Position numbers and translations under genes: made by a program
The notes under the pieces: model-generated
What the model was told of the DNA's origin: nothing
The model's input: the letters and a program-made list of their open reading frames with translations, nothing else
Databases searched by the model: none
DNA from: Salinicoccus sp. YB14-2
GTDB taxonomy: Bacteria > Bacillota > Bacilli > Staphylococcales > Salinicoccaceae
Length of the DNA: 64,000 nt
Assembly: GCF_001265075.1 (NCBI RefSeq)
Contig: NZ_LFKO01000001.1
Location: forward strand, 562,527 to 626,526
Reading direction: 5' to 3'
Shown: in pieces, positions 34,708-42,931 of the stretch
Position numbering within the stretch: position 1 is the stretch's first letter
Layout: the number at the start of each line of letters is the position of its first letter

Positions 34708-34798
34708 AATTCATGCCCCCTCCACTCTCAATTCCATATTATCATAAGTCATATTATTAAGTACAAATCACCGGCCTGTATAACAATCATACACACAA

Positions 34799-34833
34799 AT
34801 ATACGGCAGATGTATCCATCATCTGCCGTATAT
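34799..34833 (-). terminator. Terminator of the small charged-protein gene
   Basis: ATATACGGCAGATG and its exact complement (14 bp) with a 7-base loop, 10 bp behind the stop of the minus-strand gene at 34843. Confidence 0.75.
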
Positions 34834-34842
34834 TCCACTCAT

Positions 34843-35046
34843 TTATTCATTGGACGTTTTTTTATCGCTTTTTTGTTTTCTCACTTCTTCTTCACGTTCA
34901 AAATCTTTTTTCACTTCTTCATCCGGCGGCTGATCAGGCGGTACCTGTTCTTTGAATTCATCTTCCTGCACTTTCTTTTTCTTTTTCAGTTCCTTTTCTT
35001 CTTCACGTGTTGTCATTCGTCTGTGCTCATCATTTTTATTGTCCAT
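34843..35046 (-). CDS. Small Lys/Glu-rich hypothetical protein
   Basis: A 67-residue, very hydrophilic protein (TTREEEKELKKKKKVQEDEF, then PPDQPPDEEVKKDFEREEE). It looks helical or disordered, with no membrane segment. AAGGGGG lies 9 bases before the ATG and a strong terminator follows, which supports a real gene; the strand opposite has only an overlapping non-coding frame. No family is recognised. Confidence 0.55.
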   Translation of the reverse strand: MDNKNDEHRRMTTREEEKELKKKKKVQEDEFKEQVPPDQPPDEEVKKDFEREEEVRKQKSDKKTSNE

Positions 35047-35101
35047 GCATCATAACCCCCTTCTTTATGGTATCAATTCCCATTTCACACTGGGGGTTAA
35101 A

Positions 35102-36280
35102 CTAAATTCCGGGTTTTTTCTCAGATCTGCCGTAAACAAAGTGATAAATCACCATGGCAATAAATATCGATATTACCAGAAGCTGGTACAATCCGCTGTA
35201 TCCGACAGCAGGAACCAGCATCCCCAGGAAAAACGGGCCGAATCCAAGACCGATTTCCAACATGATGAAAAAGGTCGACGTTGCAAGACCCACATTTTCT
35301 TTCTTCGCGATATTTACACATACCGCCTGGGCGACTGATTGGAAATTACCGAACCCGAGGCCGATTAAAAATCCTGCAAGAAGCAGTACAATACCAGCTG
35401 TCGCCTGTCCCATCACAAAAAAACCCACAGCCATTATAATAAATGCCGGATACTGGATGATGTTGGCACCGAAACGGTCCAGCATTTTTCCGGTCACCGG
35501 CCGCGTCAATAGAATCGCTGCAGAGTAAACCAGGAAAAACATACTTGCTGCTGTCACCAGGTCTATCTCTATCGCATACAGATTTAAAAACGATAATATG
35601 GCAGAATAGGCAATACCCATAAACAGGACCACTGTGCCCATCGGCAGTACCTCTCTGTCAATCATGACAAACTTCGCTTTCGCTGCCCCTGCAGGTCTGA
35701 CCGTGTTGTTTATTTTAATGAACGGCAGCATTAACGTAATCCCAAGAACAATAATACCGATGTAAATTAACATCGTATTAAAGCTGATATATTCCAATAA
35801 GAGAAATGACAGGAAAGGACCGACAGCCGAACCCAGCACCATGCTTAAGCTGAAGTGGCTGATGCCCTCCCCGCGCCTCTCAGGCGGTACGGAGATTGTT
35901 GCCAAAGTGTTGAGCGCCGTACTGATGATACCTGTTGCGAGCCCATTCAATAATCGGACGGCGATTAAAAAATAAAGATTTCCGTCTATGAAATACAGGA
36001 TGTAAGTGGCGAAAAACAGCAATGTACCGATATACATTATTTTCTGTGCACCCATATTATTGATCTGGTAACCTGAAAGTGCCCTGCCGATCAGCACACC
36101 AACGATGAATATGCTCGCCACAAAGCCCGAAATGCTTGGTGCGGCATCATATTTTTCGATGGAAACGTTACCGACTGTCACGAGCGTCGAATACATTGAG
36201 AACATTACTATAAAATGAAATATGAATATGACTGTAAATTCACGTGTCCATATCTTCCCTTTATGTCTGCTTTTGGACAA
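35102..36280 (-). CDS. MFS transporter
   Basis: A major facilitator of about 392 residues with twelve hydrophobic helices. The helix 2-3 loop GRALSGYQINNMGAQKIMYIG and the GIISTALNTLATISVPPERRGEG stretch are typical of the DHA1-like drug or metabolite exporter group seen in staphylococci near YwhD/lipL. The likely start is TTG 36280, which follows AAAGGAGAGG at the right distance; no ATG stands near it. Substrate unknown. It is the last gene of the lipL-side cluster and is not obviously in an operon. Confidence 0.83.
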   Translation of the reverse strand: MSKSRHKGKIWTREFTVIFIFHFIVMFSMYSTLVTVGNVSIEKYDAAPSISGFVASIFIVGVLIGRALSGYQINNMGAQKIMYIGTLLFFATYILYFIDGNLYFLIAVRLLNGLATGIISTALNTLATISVPPERRGEGISHFSLSMVLGSAVGPFLSFLLLEYISFNTMLIYIGIIVLGITLMLPFIKINNTVRPAGAAKAKFVMIDREVLPMGTVVLFMGIAYSAILSFLNLYAIEIDLVTAASMFFLVYSAAILLTRPVTGKMLDRFGANIIQYPAFIIMAVGFFVMGQATAGIVLLLAGFLIGLGFGNFQSVAQAVCVNIAKKENVGLATSTFFIMLEIGLGFGPFFLGMLVPAVGYSGLYQLLVISIFIAMVIYHFVYGRSEKKPGI

Positions 36281-36327
36281 TAAATCCTCTCCTTTCAAAA
36301 TCAATTATAAAAACCAGTGACGGAGTG

Positions 36328-37161
36328 TCACTGGCTGTTGCTTGAAAACATTTCCAGGTCTTTATTCCCCCGGACTTTTTCATTGCGTTTAATCATGCGC
36401 TGAATATATTGTTCATATTTGTCCGCGTACCCAGATGGCAGATTATAAGCAGCATCGGGATTGATATTCAATACACCTCGGAATTTATTGAGCACATCTT
36501 CAACCGTCCAGTTTTTATCCAGCAATTCGTTCAGTGATGCCATCACTTCGGGCTGAATCAAAGGATATTCAAACTTCGTATCCGTATCTTTTTTCGCATG
36601 CCGGTAAAATTCTTTCATTATTTCTGCACGGGATGCGCCCGAACCGGATACCGACAGGTAAATCTGTACGGCTACTCCGTTTTTTATACGTCTTTGTGAA
36701 ACTCCAGCAAACTTTTTACCTTCAATACTCAAGTCATAACTTCCCGGGCAGTAACTGCCTTGAATTTCATACGCTTTAACATCGGCATCTCCGAGTGCAG
36801 CGCCGACCAGGTCGAGCATCAGTTCATACCCCTCATCAATCATCGGCGCTTTTTCCTTTTCCATAATCAGAGAGATGTTTAAAATGCCGGCATCCAGTAC
36901 GACTCCGAGCCCGCCGCTGTTTCTGACAATATAGTCATAGCCGATGGAAGATAAATAAGAAAGGCCATCTTTTAGATGCGGCAGTCTTGCATCATGGAGT
37001 CCCAATATGACAAATGGATCATGTACCCAGGCACGAAACTTGAGCGACTGTTCCTCTCCCGCAATCTCCTGCAGGACATCATCTATCGCAAATGAATGGT
37101 AAGGATGAGCGGTCTCTGATGCCGGTATATAATCCCATTGTTCGTTGAATAACTTATTCAT
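36328..37161 (-). CDS. lipL: Octanoyl-[GcvH]:protein N-octanoyltransferase (LipL)
   Basis: A 277-residue member of the lipoate ligase/LipL fold. It moves the octanoyl or lipoyl group from GcvH to E2 subunits of dehydrogenase complexes. Diagnostic residues are the catalytic Cys138 in QGSYCPGSYDLS and the Lys in GKKFAGVSQRR; RNSGGLGVVLD is the lipoyl-binding loop. The start ATG 37161 overlaps the pta stop by 8 bases (ATGAATAA) without a clear ribosome-binding site, so translation is coupled to pta. Frames extending upstream in pta are shadows. The pta-lipL pair is conserved in Staphylococcus. Confidence 0.88.
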   Translation of the reverse strand: MNKLFNEQWDYIPASETAHPYHSFAIDDVLQEIAGEEQSLKFRAWVHDPFVILGLHDARLPHLKDGLSYLSSIGYDYIVRNSGGLGVVLDAGILNISLIMEKEKAPMIDEGYELMLDLVGAALGDADVKAYEIQGSYCPGSYDLSIEGKKFAGVSQRRIKNGVAVQIYLSVSGSGASRAEIMKEFYRHAKKDTDTKFEYPLIQPEVMASLNELLDKNWTVEDVLNKFRGVLNINPDAAYNLPSGYADKYEQYIQRMIKRNEKVRGNKDLEMFSSNSQ

Positions 37162-38146
37162 TTTCATTATTGATAGCAAGTGCCTGTGTAGCTGTAAATA
37201 ATGCCAGATTAAAGACTTCGTCTGTTGTACAGCCACGTGAAAGATCATTTACCGGTTGGTTAAGTCCTTGCAGAATCGGTCCGTATGCTTCAAATCCGCC
37301 GAGTCTCTGAGCAATTTTATAGCCGATATTACCCGCTTCCAAAGTCGGGAAAATAAAGACATTCGCATTTCCTTTTATTTCTGAATCCGGCGCTTTTTTC
37401 TCTGCAACACTTGGTACAAATGCCGCATCAAATTGGAATTCACCATCTATCGGCACTTCAGGCAATTTATCTTTAGCATATTGCGCCGCTGTCCTTACGC
37501 GTTCTGTTTCTTCAGTTTTTGCAGAGCCGTGTGTTGAGAAGCTGAGCAGTGCAACTACAGGGTCCACATTGAAACTTTGTGCCGTTTTGGCAGTTTCAAC
37601 CGCCACTTCCGCAAGCTCTTCTGCATTCAATACCGGGTTGATTGCACAGTCGCCCATTACATACAGTTCGTCTTCACGAAGAATGAAGAAAATTCCGCTT
37701 GTACGTGACACCCCGGGCTTTGTTTTTATGATCTGCAATGCCGGACGGACTGTGTTCGGTGTGGAATGCATCGCACCTGAAACCAGCCCGTCTGCTTTAT
37801 TGGTATAGACAAGCATTGTGCCAAAGTAATTAACATCATTTAAGATTTCCACGGCCTGCTCTTTTGTCACTTTACCATTTCTTCTTTCAACAAAAGCATC
37901 CACCAGCTCTTCTTTATCATTGCAGTCTACAGGATTTATAATCTCCAAATTTTCTATATCCAATGACTCTTTTTCAGCCAGTTTTATAATTTCATTTTCA
38001 TCCCCTAAAACAATAGGATGAACATAAGATGTCTTGTTCAGTTCAATGGCAGCTGTCAAAATTCGAAGGTCAATCCCTTCAGGAAAAACTACTCTTACAT
38101 TTTTTCCATCTAAGTTCGCTTTTAGTTCATCTAAAAATTGACTCAT
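37154..38146 (-). CDS. pta: Phosphate acetyltransferase
   Basis: A 330-residue enzyme that converts acetyl-CoA and phosphate to acetyl phosphate and CoA in overflow metabolism. The full-length short (Firmicute) form is seen, with VRVVFPEGIDLRILTAA at the start, LVSGAMHSTPNTVRPALQII and TSGIFFIL in the middle, and NVFIFPTLEAGNIGYKIAQR near the end, all around the phosphotransacetylase active site. It is divergent from hemQ, as in Staphylococcus, and overlaps lipL. Start ATG lies behind an AAGGAGG box. Confidence 0.95.
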   Translation of the reverse strand: MSQFLDELKANLDGKNVRVVFPEGIDLRILTAAIELNKTSYVHPIVLGDENEIIKLAEKESLDIENLEIINPVDCNDKEELVDAFVERRNGKVTKEQAVEILNDVNYFGTMLVYTNKADGLVSGAMHSTPNTVRPALQIIKTKPGVSRTSGIFFILREDELYVMGDCAINPVLNAEELAEVAVETAKTAQSFNVDPVVALLSFSTHGSAKTEETERVRTAAQYAKDKLPEVPIDGEFQFDAAFVPSVAEKKAPDSEIKGNANVFIFPTLEAGNIGYKIAQRLGGFEAYGPILQGLNQPVNDLSRGCTTDEVFNLALFTATQALAINNENE

Positions 38147-38282
38147 AGTTTCCTCCTTGAAATGCCTATGTACGAAATAATTATACCTTTTCTGTCACAT
38201 GATTTCATCCCTAAATCCTTTTAAAACGTTTTCAGATAGAGTAATATAGATATGATAACAATTAAAAAGAGAGGTTTTTAAG

Positions 38283-39029
38283 ATGAGCAAAGCTGTTTCA
38301 ACGTTAGATGGATGGTGGAGTTTACATTTATTATATAATGTTGACTGGCCATCTCTGAGATTACTTGAAGATTCTGAGAAAGATCAATTGATTGGTGAAT
38401 TACAATCATTTCTGGACCGTCAGGAAGAGGTTCATAAAAATAAAGAAGGCAGCTATTCATTCTATAATGTCACCGGACAGAAAGCAGACCTGATTCTCTG
38501 GATGCTTCGACCGACAGTGGACGAATTGAACAAGCTGGAACTGGAATTCAATAAACTCGGCATCAGTGATTTTCTGATTCCGTCCTATTCATATGTCTCC
38601 GTAGTGGAAATGAGCAGCTATCTTGCGAAAGATTCCGACGAAGACCCATACGAAAACCCTTATATCAAAGGCCGTCTGTACCCTGAAGTACCGAAATCCA
38701 AGTACATCTGTTTCTATCCGATGGATAAAAAACGCGACCTGGATGATAACTGGTACATGCTTCCTATGGAAGACAGACAGCGCCTGATGAGAGACCACGG
38801 CATGATCGGCCGTCAGTATGCAGGTAAAGTAAAACAGTTCATCACCGGTTCCCAGGGACTGGATGAATATGAGTGGGCAGTGACTTTATTTTCAGATGAT
38901 ATGCTGCAGTTCAAGAAAATCATCTATGAGATGAGATTTGATGAGACTTCTGCACGCTACGGAGTATTCGGCGACTTTTTCGTAGGCGTACACCTGCCGA
39001 CTCCGGAATTACCGGAATTTTTCAAGTAG
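38283..39029 (+). CDS. hemQ: Coproheme decarboxylase HemQ
   Basis: A 248-residue member of the chlorite-dismutase-like family, last enzyme of the coproporphyrin-dependent heme pathway of Gram-positives. It converts coproheme III to heme b. Tyr145 in CFYPMDKKR (catalytic radical tyrosine, with Lys149) and His172 in MRDHGMIGR (axial ligand) are present. The N-terminal [17 protein letters not shown] is the family start. GAGAGG precedes the ATG. Divergent from pta, the usual Staphylococcaceae arrangement. Confidence 0.95.
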   Translation: MSKAVSTLDGWWSLHLLYNVDWPSLRLLEDSEKDQLIGELQSFLDRQEEVHKNKEGSYSFYNVTGQKADLILWMLRPTVDELNKLELEFNKLGISDFLIPSYSYVSVVEMSSYLAKDSDEDPYENPYIKGRLYPEVPKSKYICFYPMDKKRDLDDNWYMLPMEDRQRLMRDHGMIGRQYAGKVKQFITGSQGLDEYEWAVTLFSDDMLQFKKIIYEMRFDETSARYGVFGDFFVGVHLPTPELPEFFK

Positions 39030-39110
39030 GATGAGCAGTGCACATGTTTAAACACCGCTGGAACCGTCTATAATATAGTGTTCGATTAAACCAATTGAAA
39101 GGGTGTTTAT

Positions 39111-39203
39111 ATGGGGAGATTAATTAGAAGACTCGCTATAATTATTGCGCCTATAATCATTAAAAAGATATTCAATAAGAATAAATCTGATAAACGACGT
39201 TGA
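39111..39203 (+). CDS. Small cationic amphipathic peptide, copy 1 (30 aa)
   Basis: A 30-residue reading frame too short for routine gene calling: starts MGRLIRRLAIIIAPIIIKK and ends in a basic NKNKSDKRR tail. GGGTG lies before the ATG, TATAAT is at 39069-39074 upstream and a terminator-like hairpin follows. A second frame at 39325 encodes a matching peptide (MSRIIRRLAWILIPMAIRK), so a RxIRRLA-hydrophobic-basic pattern is conserved between the two while the DNA differs. The hydrophobic core is long enough to lie in the membrane. Possible roles are a membrane peptide, PSM-like toxin or regulator; none is shown. Confidence 0.6.
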   Translation: MGRLIRRLAIIIAPIIIKKIFNKNKSDKRR

Positions 39204-39212
39204 CGTTGATAT

Positions 39213-39257
39213 AAAAGCTTGCTGCGTTATGATTTAAAGTAACCGGCAGGCTTTTTA
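39213..39257 (+). terminator. Terminator between the two small peptide genes
   Basis: AAAAGCTTGC pairs with GCAGGCTTTT (one G-U pair) across a 25-base loop and is followed by TTTATAA. It separates the two peptide genes into independent transcripts. Confidence 0.5.
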
Positions 39258-39324
39258 TAATTGTTTGACACTCTTCCATCTGGGCTATAACTTATTAACA
39301 TACTAATTTTTAGGGGGACTCCAT

Positions 39325-39408
39325 ATGTCTAGAATCATTCGCAGACTCGCATGGATTTTGATTCCGATGGCGATACGAAAAGTCACACGCGGCAAAAGCA
39401 AAAAGTAA
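39325..39408 (+). CDS. Small cationic amphipathic peptide, copy 2 (27 aa)
   Basis: A 27-residue frame beginning MSRIIRRLAWILIPMAIRK and ending TRGKSKK. AGGGGG stands 7 bases before the ATG, and TTGACA at 39265-39270 with a TATAAC or TAACTT downstream is a possible promoter. It shares the arrangement of the peptide at 39111: short basic N-terminus, hydrophobic centre with a proline, strongly basic tail. The conserved pattern at protein level makes both likely real. No family is recognised. Confidence 0.6.
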   Translation: MSRIIRRLAWILIPMAIRKVTRGKSKK

Positions 39409-39479
39409 CTGAGGCTCAGAACAGCCTGTCAATAGACCTATTTTTTAACATTGATAAAAATCGTAAACGGGGAAAGTAT

Positions 39480-39704
39480 ATGCTGACTGGAAACAAACAG
39501 AAAAGACTCATACTCATTTTTACAGGATCAGTCACTTCTCTTGTTGCAATCTCTTTATTGGCAGTCGGTTTCATCTTTTTAATTTCTGAAGGTGAAATGT
39601 TCGGCCTGGCAATTATTTTGTTCGGGCTGGTTTCAATTTGGTTTGCACTGAGGGAATTTAAAGAGTATCATCAATTGAAGAGAGAAGCAGAAGAAGCAGA
39701 GTGA
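39480..39704 (+). CDS. Small two-helix membrane protein
   Basis: A 74-residue protein with two hydrophobic helices (LILIFTGSVTSLVAISLLAV and GLAIILFGLVSIWFAL, partly given) and a charged C-terminal helix (REFKEYHQLKREAEEAE). The ATG at 39480 follows CGGGGAAAG; the frame upstream to 39351 overlaps the small peptide gene and has no support. Probably monocistronic between the peptide genes and ferredoxin. No family recognised. Confidence 0.6.
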   Translation: MLTGNKQKRLILIFTGSVTSLVAISLLAVGFIFLISEGEMFGLAIILFGLVSIWFALREFKEYHQLKREAEEAE

Positions 39705-39848
39705 TATTACACAAAAACAATCAGACTAAATGAGTATTTTACCCAAGTACCCAGAAATGGTTTGAATTTTTTTTAATATTCACTTACTATTCAATTATAA
39801 CCTAAATTAAAGTTGACGAATCCATATATATTGAAGGAGGTAATTCTA

Positions 39849-40088
39849 ATGGCATTTGTAATCACTCAACCTTGCATTGGCGAAAAATCTGGTGACTGTG
39901 TTGATGTATGTCCTGTAGATTGTATAGAAGAAGGTAAAGAGATGTTCTATATCGACCCGGATATCTGCATCGACTGCGGTGCATGCGTAACTGTCTGCCC
40001 GGTAGACGCAATCATTGAAGAATACGATATGACTCCAGAGGACGAACCGTTCCTGGAAAAAGCAAAAGAGTTCTACGGTTTAGTATAG
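39849..40088 (+). CDS. fer: Ferredoxin (7Fe/4Fe-type)
   Basis: A 79-residue ferredoxin. Cysteines follow the 3Fe-4S/4Fe-4S pattern: PCIGEKSGDCVDVCPVDC (C-x7-C-x3-C-PVD-C) and CIDCGACVTVCP (C-x2-C-x2-C-x3-C). It carries electrons for cytoplasmic redox enzymes. AAGGAGG lies before the ATG at 39849; the frame is open upstream to 39813 without support. A strong terminator follows. The acidic composition is usual for the family. Confidence 0.92.
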   Translation: MAFVITQPCIGEKSGDCVDVCPVDCIEEGKEMFYIDPDICIDCGACVTVCPVDAIIEEYDMTPEDEPFLEKAKEFYGLV

Positions 40089-40105
40089 AATATGGCAATA
40101 CTTAC

Positions 40106-40130
40106 AACCAAACCCCGTGCGGGTTTGGTT
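40106..40130 (+). terminator. Terminator of the ferredoxin gene
   Basis: AACCAAACCC and GGGTTTGGTT pair perfectly, followed by eight T residues. Confidence 0.9.
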
Positions 40131-40193
40131 TTTTTTAATGCGTACAAAGCCGCTCTTCTGTCATCATTTTTACGCGTGCCGGGCGCACCAAAA

Positions 40194-40230
40194 AAGCCAC
40201 ATCAGATGCCTTTCGGCACCGATGTGGCTT
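40194..40230 (-). terminator. Terminator of the ung-YwdI-DUF423 operon
   Basis: AAGCCACATC and GATGTGGCTT are exact complements, with a second small pair TGCC/GGCA inside. On the minus strand TTTTTTGG follows. It lies 10 bp behind the stop at 40240. Confidence 0.85.
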
Positions 40231-40239
40231 CAAATAAAT

Positions 40240-40602
40240 TTATACTTTCACTATACCGACGATTACCATTATCCAGGCTGCCAGGAACAGAACGCCGCCG
40301 ATCGGTGTGACTGCACCGAGTATTGAAATTCCGGAAACAGCAAGCACATAAAGCGATCCGCTGAAAAATATGATACCTGCAAACATCAGCCAGCCGGCAA
40401 CATTCATCGGCATATCTGTCATGCCGATTAAAATACCAATCGCTATCAGCCCCATCGCATGAAACATTTGATACTGCACTGCTGTTTCCCAAACAGCCAA
40501 ATAGTGGTCGGATATTTTCCCTTCCAGTCCGTGTGCGCCGAATGCACCCAAAGCCACTGATATAAATGCGTTGACCGCACCTAAAATTACAAACAATTTC
40601 AT
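40240..40602 (-). CDS. DUF423 family membrane protein
   Basis: A 120-residue protein with four membrane helices. [20 protein letters not shown] followed by AHGL and [15 protein letters not shown] are the DUF423 signature. Function unknown; widely conserved. The ATG at 40602 follows AAAGGAG with suitable spacing, with two TTG codons just before it. It is the last gene of the ung-YwdI-DUF423 operon, the order also seen in Bacillus (ywdK after ywdI). Confidence 0.85.
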   Translation of the reverse strand: MKLFVILGAVNAFISVALGAFGAHGLEGKISDHYLAVWETAVQYQMFHAMGLIAIGILIGMTDMPMNVAGWLMFAGIIFFSGSLYVLAVSGISILGAVTPIGGVLFLAAWIMVIVGIVKV

Positions 40603-40620
40603 CAACAATTACTCCTTTTA

Positions 40621-40905
40621 TTAAAAATCGAATATCGAATCATTTTTATCGTCATCAACCCGAGGACCGTCCTCTTTTCCCCGGCCGCCCATCAATTCAA
40701 GCATCTTCTCATCTTTTTCTGTCATCGCTGGTTTTTCACCCGCATCTTTTGAAGTCATGACACTTTTTTCATCAGGTTTCTGGTCTTTTAAAACACCCAC
40801 CAGTGTCTCGACCGCGTAAAGATGCTTTTCAAATTCATGGGGCAGACTTGATACTTCGAGCATATGCAGCTCTGACTTAATTTGGTTTATAATATGCCGT
40901 TTCAT
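40621..40905 (-). CDS. YwdI family protein
   Basis: A 94-residue hydrophilic protein. The N-terminal part [18 protein letters not shown] with [17 protein letters not shown] matches the YwdI/DUF5327 family; the rest is a charged linker ending NDSIFDF. It overlaps the ung stop by 4 bp (ATGA), so it is translationally coupled to uracil-DNA glycosylase. Its function is unknown. Confidence 0.75.
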   Translation of the reverse strand: MKRHIINQIKSELHMLEVSSLPHEFEKHLYAVETLVGVLKDQKPDEKSVMTSKDAGEKPAMTEKDEKMLELMGGRGKEDGPRVDDDKNDSIFDF

Positions 40906-41555
40906 TTCTGCTCACTCCAATCCACCATCGCCCGGCCGTTTTCTCTCAAATATTCATTCGTCCGGCTGAATGGTCTGGAACCGAAAAACCCGCGGTATGC
41001 CGATAACGGACTCGGGTGAACGGATTTTATTATCAAGTGTTTTGACGCATCAATCAACGCTGCTTTTTTCTGTGCAGGTTTGCCCCATAAGATGAACACG
41101 ACATTATCCAATTCTTCTGAAACAATTTCTATAACACTGTCGGTAAACTGTTCCCAGCCGAGGCCGCGGTGGGAATTCGCTTCGTGGGCATCGACGGTCA
41201 GTACGGTGTTGAGCAATAAAACGCCCTGGCTCGCCCAGTCTTTCAGGCTGCCGCTGGTCCGGACGATATTCAGGTCATCCTCAAGCTCCTTATACATGTT
41301 TCGGAGTGACGGTGGTATTTTTATGCCTTCGTTCACAGAAAAAGCAAGGCCATGTGATTGACCCTCGCCGTGATAAGGATCCTGCCCGAGAATCACCACT
41401 CTGACATTTTCAAATGAAGTCAGCTCAAATGCCGTGTAGATTTCCTCCCTCGGCGGAAACACGCTGCCGTTTTTATATTTGTCATCCAGCACTTCTTCAA
41501 GAGTGCCGAAGTCCTGTTTTTCTTTAATATTTTTAAATACTTCAGGCCATTCCAT
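40902..41555 (-). CDS. ung: Uracil-DNA glycosylase
   Basis: A 217-residue family 1 uracil-DNA glycosylase that removes uracil from DNA and starts base-excision repair. The water-activating loop [20 protein letters not shown] (Asp59) and the catalytic [17 protein letters not shown] loop are intact. It is the first gene of the operon with YwdI and DUF423. Length and motifs are normal. Confidence 0.96.
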   Translation of the reverse strand: MEWPEVFKNIKEKQDFGTLEEVLDDKYKNGSVFPPREEIYTAFELTSFENVRVVILGQDPYHGEGQSHGLAFSVNEGIKIPPSLRNMYKELEDDLNIVRTSGSLKDWASQGVLLLNTVLTVDAHEANSHRGLGWEQFTDSVIEIVSEELDNVVFILWGKPAQKKAALIDASKHLIIKSVHPSPLSAYRGFFGSRPFSRTNEYLRENGRAMVDWSEQK

Positions 41556-41672
41556 TTAATCACCTCTTACAAAATTTTATTATACCATTCAAGTAAGCAA
41601 TGCTCTAGAATTACAGCGCCAAATATAGTAAAATATCATTATTAATCTTATAGTAGGAAAAGAGGAACTTTT

Positions 41673-42503
41673 ATGGGGCTTCAAAAAACGCTAACAATTG
41701 CAGGAACTGATGTCAGCGGAGGCGCAGGTATAGCTGCTGACTTGAAAACATTCCAGGAGTACGAAACTTATGGAATGTCTGTGATTGTAACAACTGTGAC
41801 AATGGACCCGGAAACGTGGTCACACAGAGTATTCCCTACAGCTTTGGAAGTTGTAGACTCACAATTGGAAACAGCTTTATCGCTGTCACCTGATGCTATA
41901 AAAACAGGTATGCTTCCTTCGGAAGAAGTGATTGAAAAAGCTAAAGATGCCTATTTGAACAGTGATGCAAAAGCATTCGTCATCGACCCGGTCATGGTCT
42001 GTAAAGGTGACGACGAAGTCTTAAATCCGGGGCTTGTGGACGCAATGATTGAACATCTGATTCCACATGCGACAATTGTGACACCAAACCTGGTTGAAGC
42101 AGGTCATCTGACCGGGCGTAAAACGCCTAAAACTTTAGAGGAAGTCAAGCAGTGTGCGGAGACCATTATCAAGATGGGTGCAAAACACGTGATCATTAAA
42201 GGTGGCACAGGCATCGATGGTGACAAGGCGGTTGATGTATACTATGATGGTGAAGAATTCCATCTGTTAAAATCTGATAAGATTGATGCTTCATTCAATC
42301 ACGGTGCAGGCTGTACATTCGCTTCAGCGATTACGGCAAATATTGCGAAGGGCAAGACACCTCTGGAAGCTGTCCAGACAGCAAAAGCTTTCGTCACATC
42401 AGCGATCAAGAACGGCTGGAAAATGAACGAGCATGTGGGTGTTGTCAGACACGGCGCAGCAAACACCGTAGAAGAAGTACAAGTGAATGATGAACAGATA
42501 TAA
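41673..42503 (+). CDS. pdxK: Pyridoxal/pyridoxine kinase, ThiD-like
   Basis: A 276-residue ribokinase-like enzyme. The start KTLTIAGTDVSGGAGIAADL, the family phrase VIDPVMVCKG and the anion hole NHGAGCTF agree with the Firmicute PdxK/ThiD group, closer to B. subtilis PdxK (also active on hydroxymethylpyrimidine) than to dedicated ThiD. It phosphorylates B6 vitamers to feed pyridoxal phosphate pools. AAAAGAGGA precedes the ATG. It stands alone, with a small terminator hairpin behind it. Confidence 0.88.
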   Translation: MGLQKTLTIAGTDVSGGAGIAADLKTFQEYETYGMSVIVTTVTMDPETWSHRVFPTALEVVDSQLETALSLSPDAIKTGMLPSEEVIEKAKDAYLNSDAKAFVIDPVMVCKGDDEVLNPGLVDAMIEHLIPHATIVTPNLVEAGHLTGRKTPKTLEEVKQCAETIIKMGAKHVIIKGGTGIDGDKAVDVYYDGEEFHLLKSDKIDASFNHGAGCTFASAITANIAKGKTPLEAVQTAKAFVTSAIKNGWKMNEHVGVVRHGAANTVEEVQVNDEQI

Positions 42504-42508
42504 AGAAG

Positions 42509-42527
42509 GAGATAGTTCAGCTATCTC
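42509..42527 (+). terminator. Terminator of pdxK
   Basis: GAGATAG-TTCAG-CTATCTC followed by TTTTC, directly behind the pdxK stop codon. The stem is short (7 bp), so some readthrough into the YojF-like gene is possible. Confidence 0.6.
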
Positions 42528-42559
42528 TTTTCAAATGCAAAAGTAGGAGTGTCATGTGA

Positions 42560-42919
42560 ATGGAGAAAATCGACCGCGATAAAGTACAGGAAGTGTTGAA
42601 TCAATACCAGAATCAACCTGTTTATATACATGTTGAAATAACGAGCGGCATGTATGCAAATCATTTGAATAGTGAGGTCTTTAATGTCGGCACATTCATG
42701 CGGAATGTCCAAGTCGAATTTGTCCAGGGAGCTATCAGAGGCGGAAAAGACGGCGAGTACCGTGTCGGTTTGAAATTGGTGAACGGCGGCTGGATTTACG
42801 TCCTTGGTCTGACACATTATGTTATAAATGAGAACGACGAATTTATCCTGCATGGTTTTGACCATGATGGGAAAATGGCAAGTGCATTAGAGATATCCGC
42901 TAATGAATTTTTCAAATAG
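42560..42919 (+). CDS. YojF family protein
   Basis: A 119-residue protein of the YojF/DUF1806 family (DRDKVQEVLNQYQNQPVYIH, later GGWIYVLGLTHYVINEND). In Bacillus it lies directly before yojG, which encodes the BshB2 deacetylase, and the same pair is seen here with 12 bp between genes. A role in bacillithiol metabolism is therefore plausible but unproven. The N-terminus is the best start by family comparison; the ribosome-binding site is weak. Confidence 0.82.
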   Translation: MEKIDRDKVQEVLNQYQNQPVYIHVEITSGMYANHLNSEVFNVGTFMRNVQVEFVQGAIRGGKDGEYRVGLKLVNGGWIYVLGLTHYVINENDEFILHGFDHDGKMASALEISANEFFK

Positions 42920-42931
42920 GAGGTAATTAAG

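Noticed and set aside
34810..35055. Plus-strand frame opposite the small charged protein
   Set aside because: Phe/Leu-rich translation of the antisense strand of Lys/Glu codons, without a ribosome-binding site; the minus strand has start signal and terminator.
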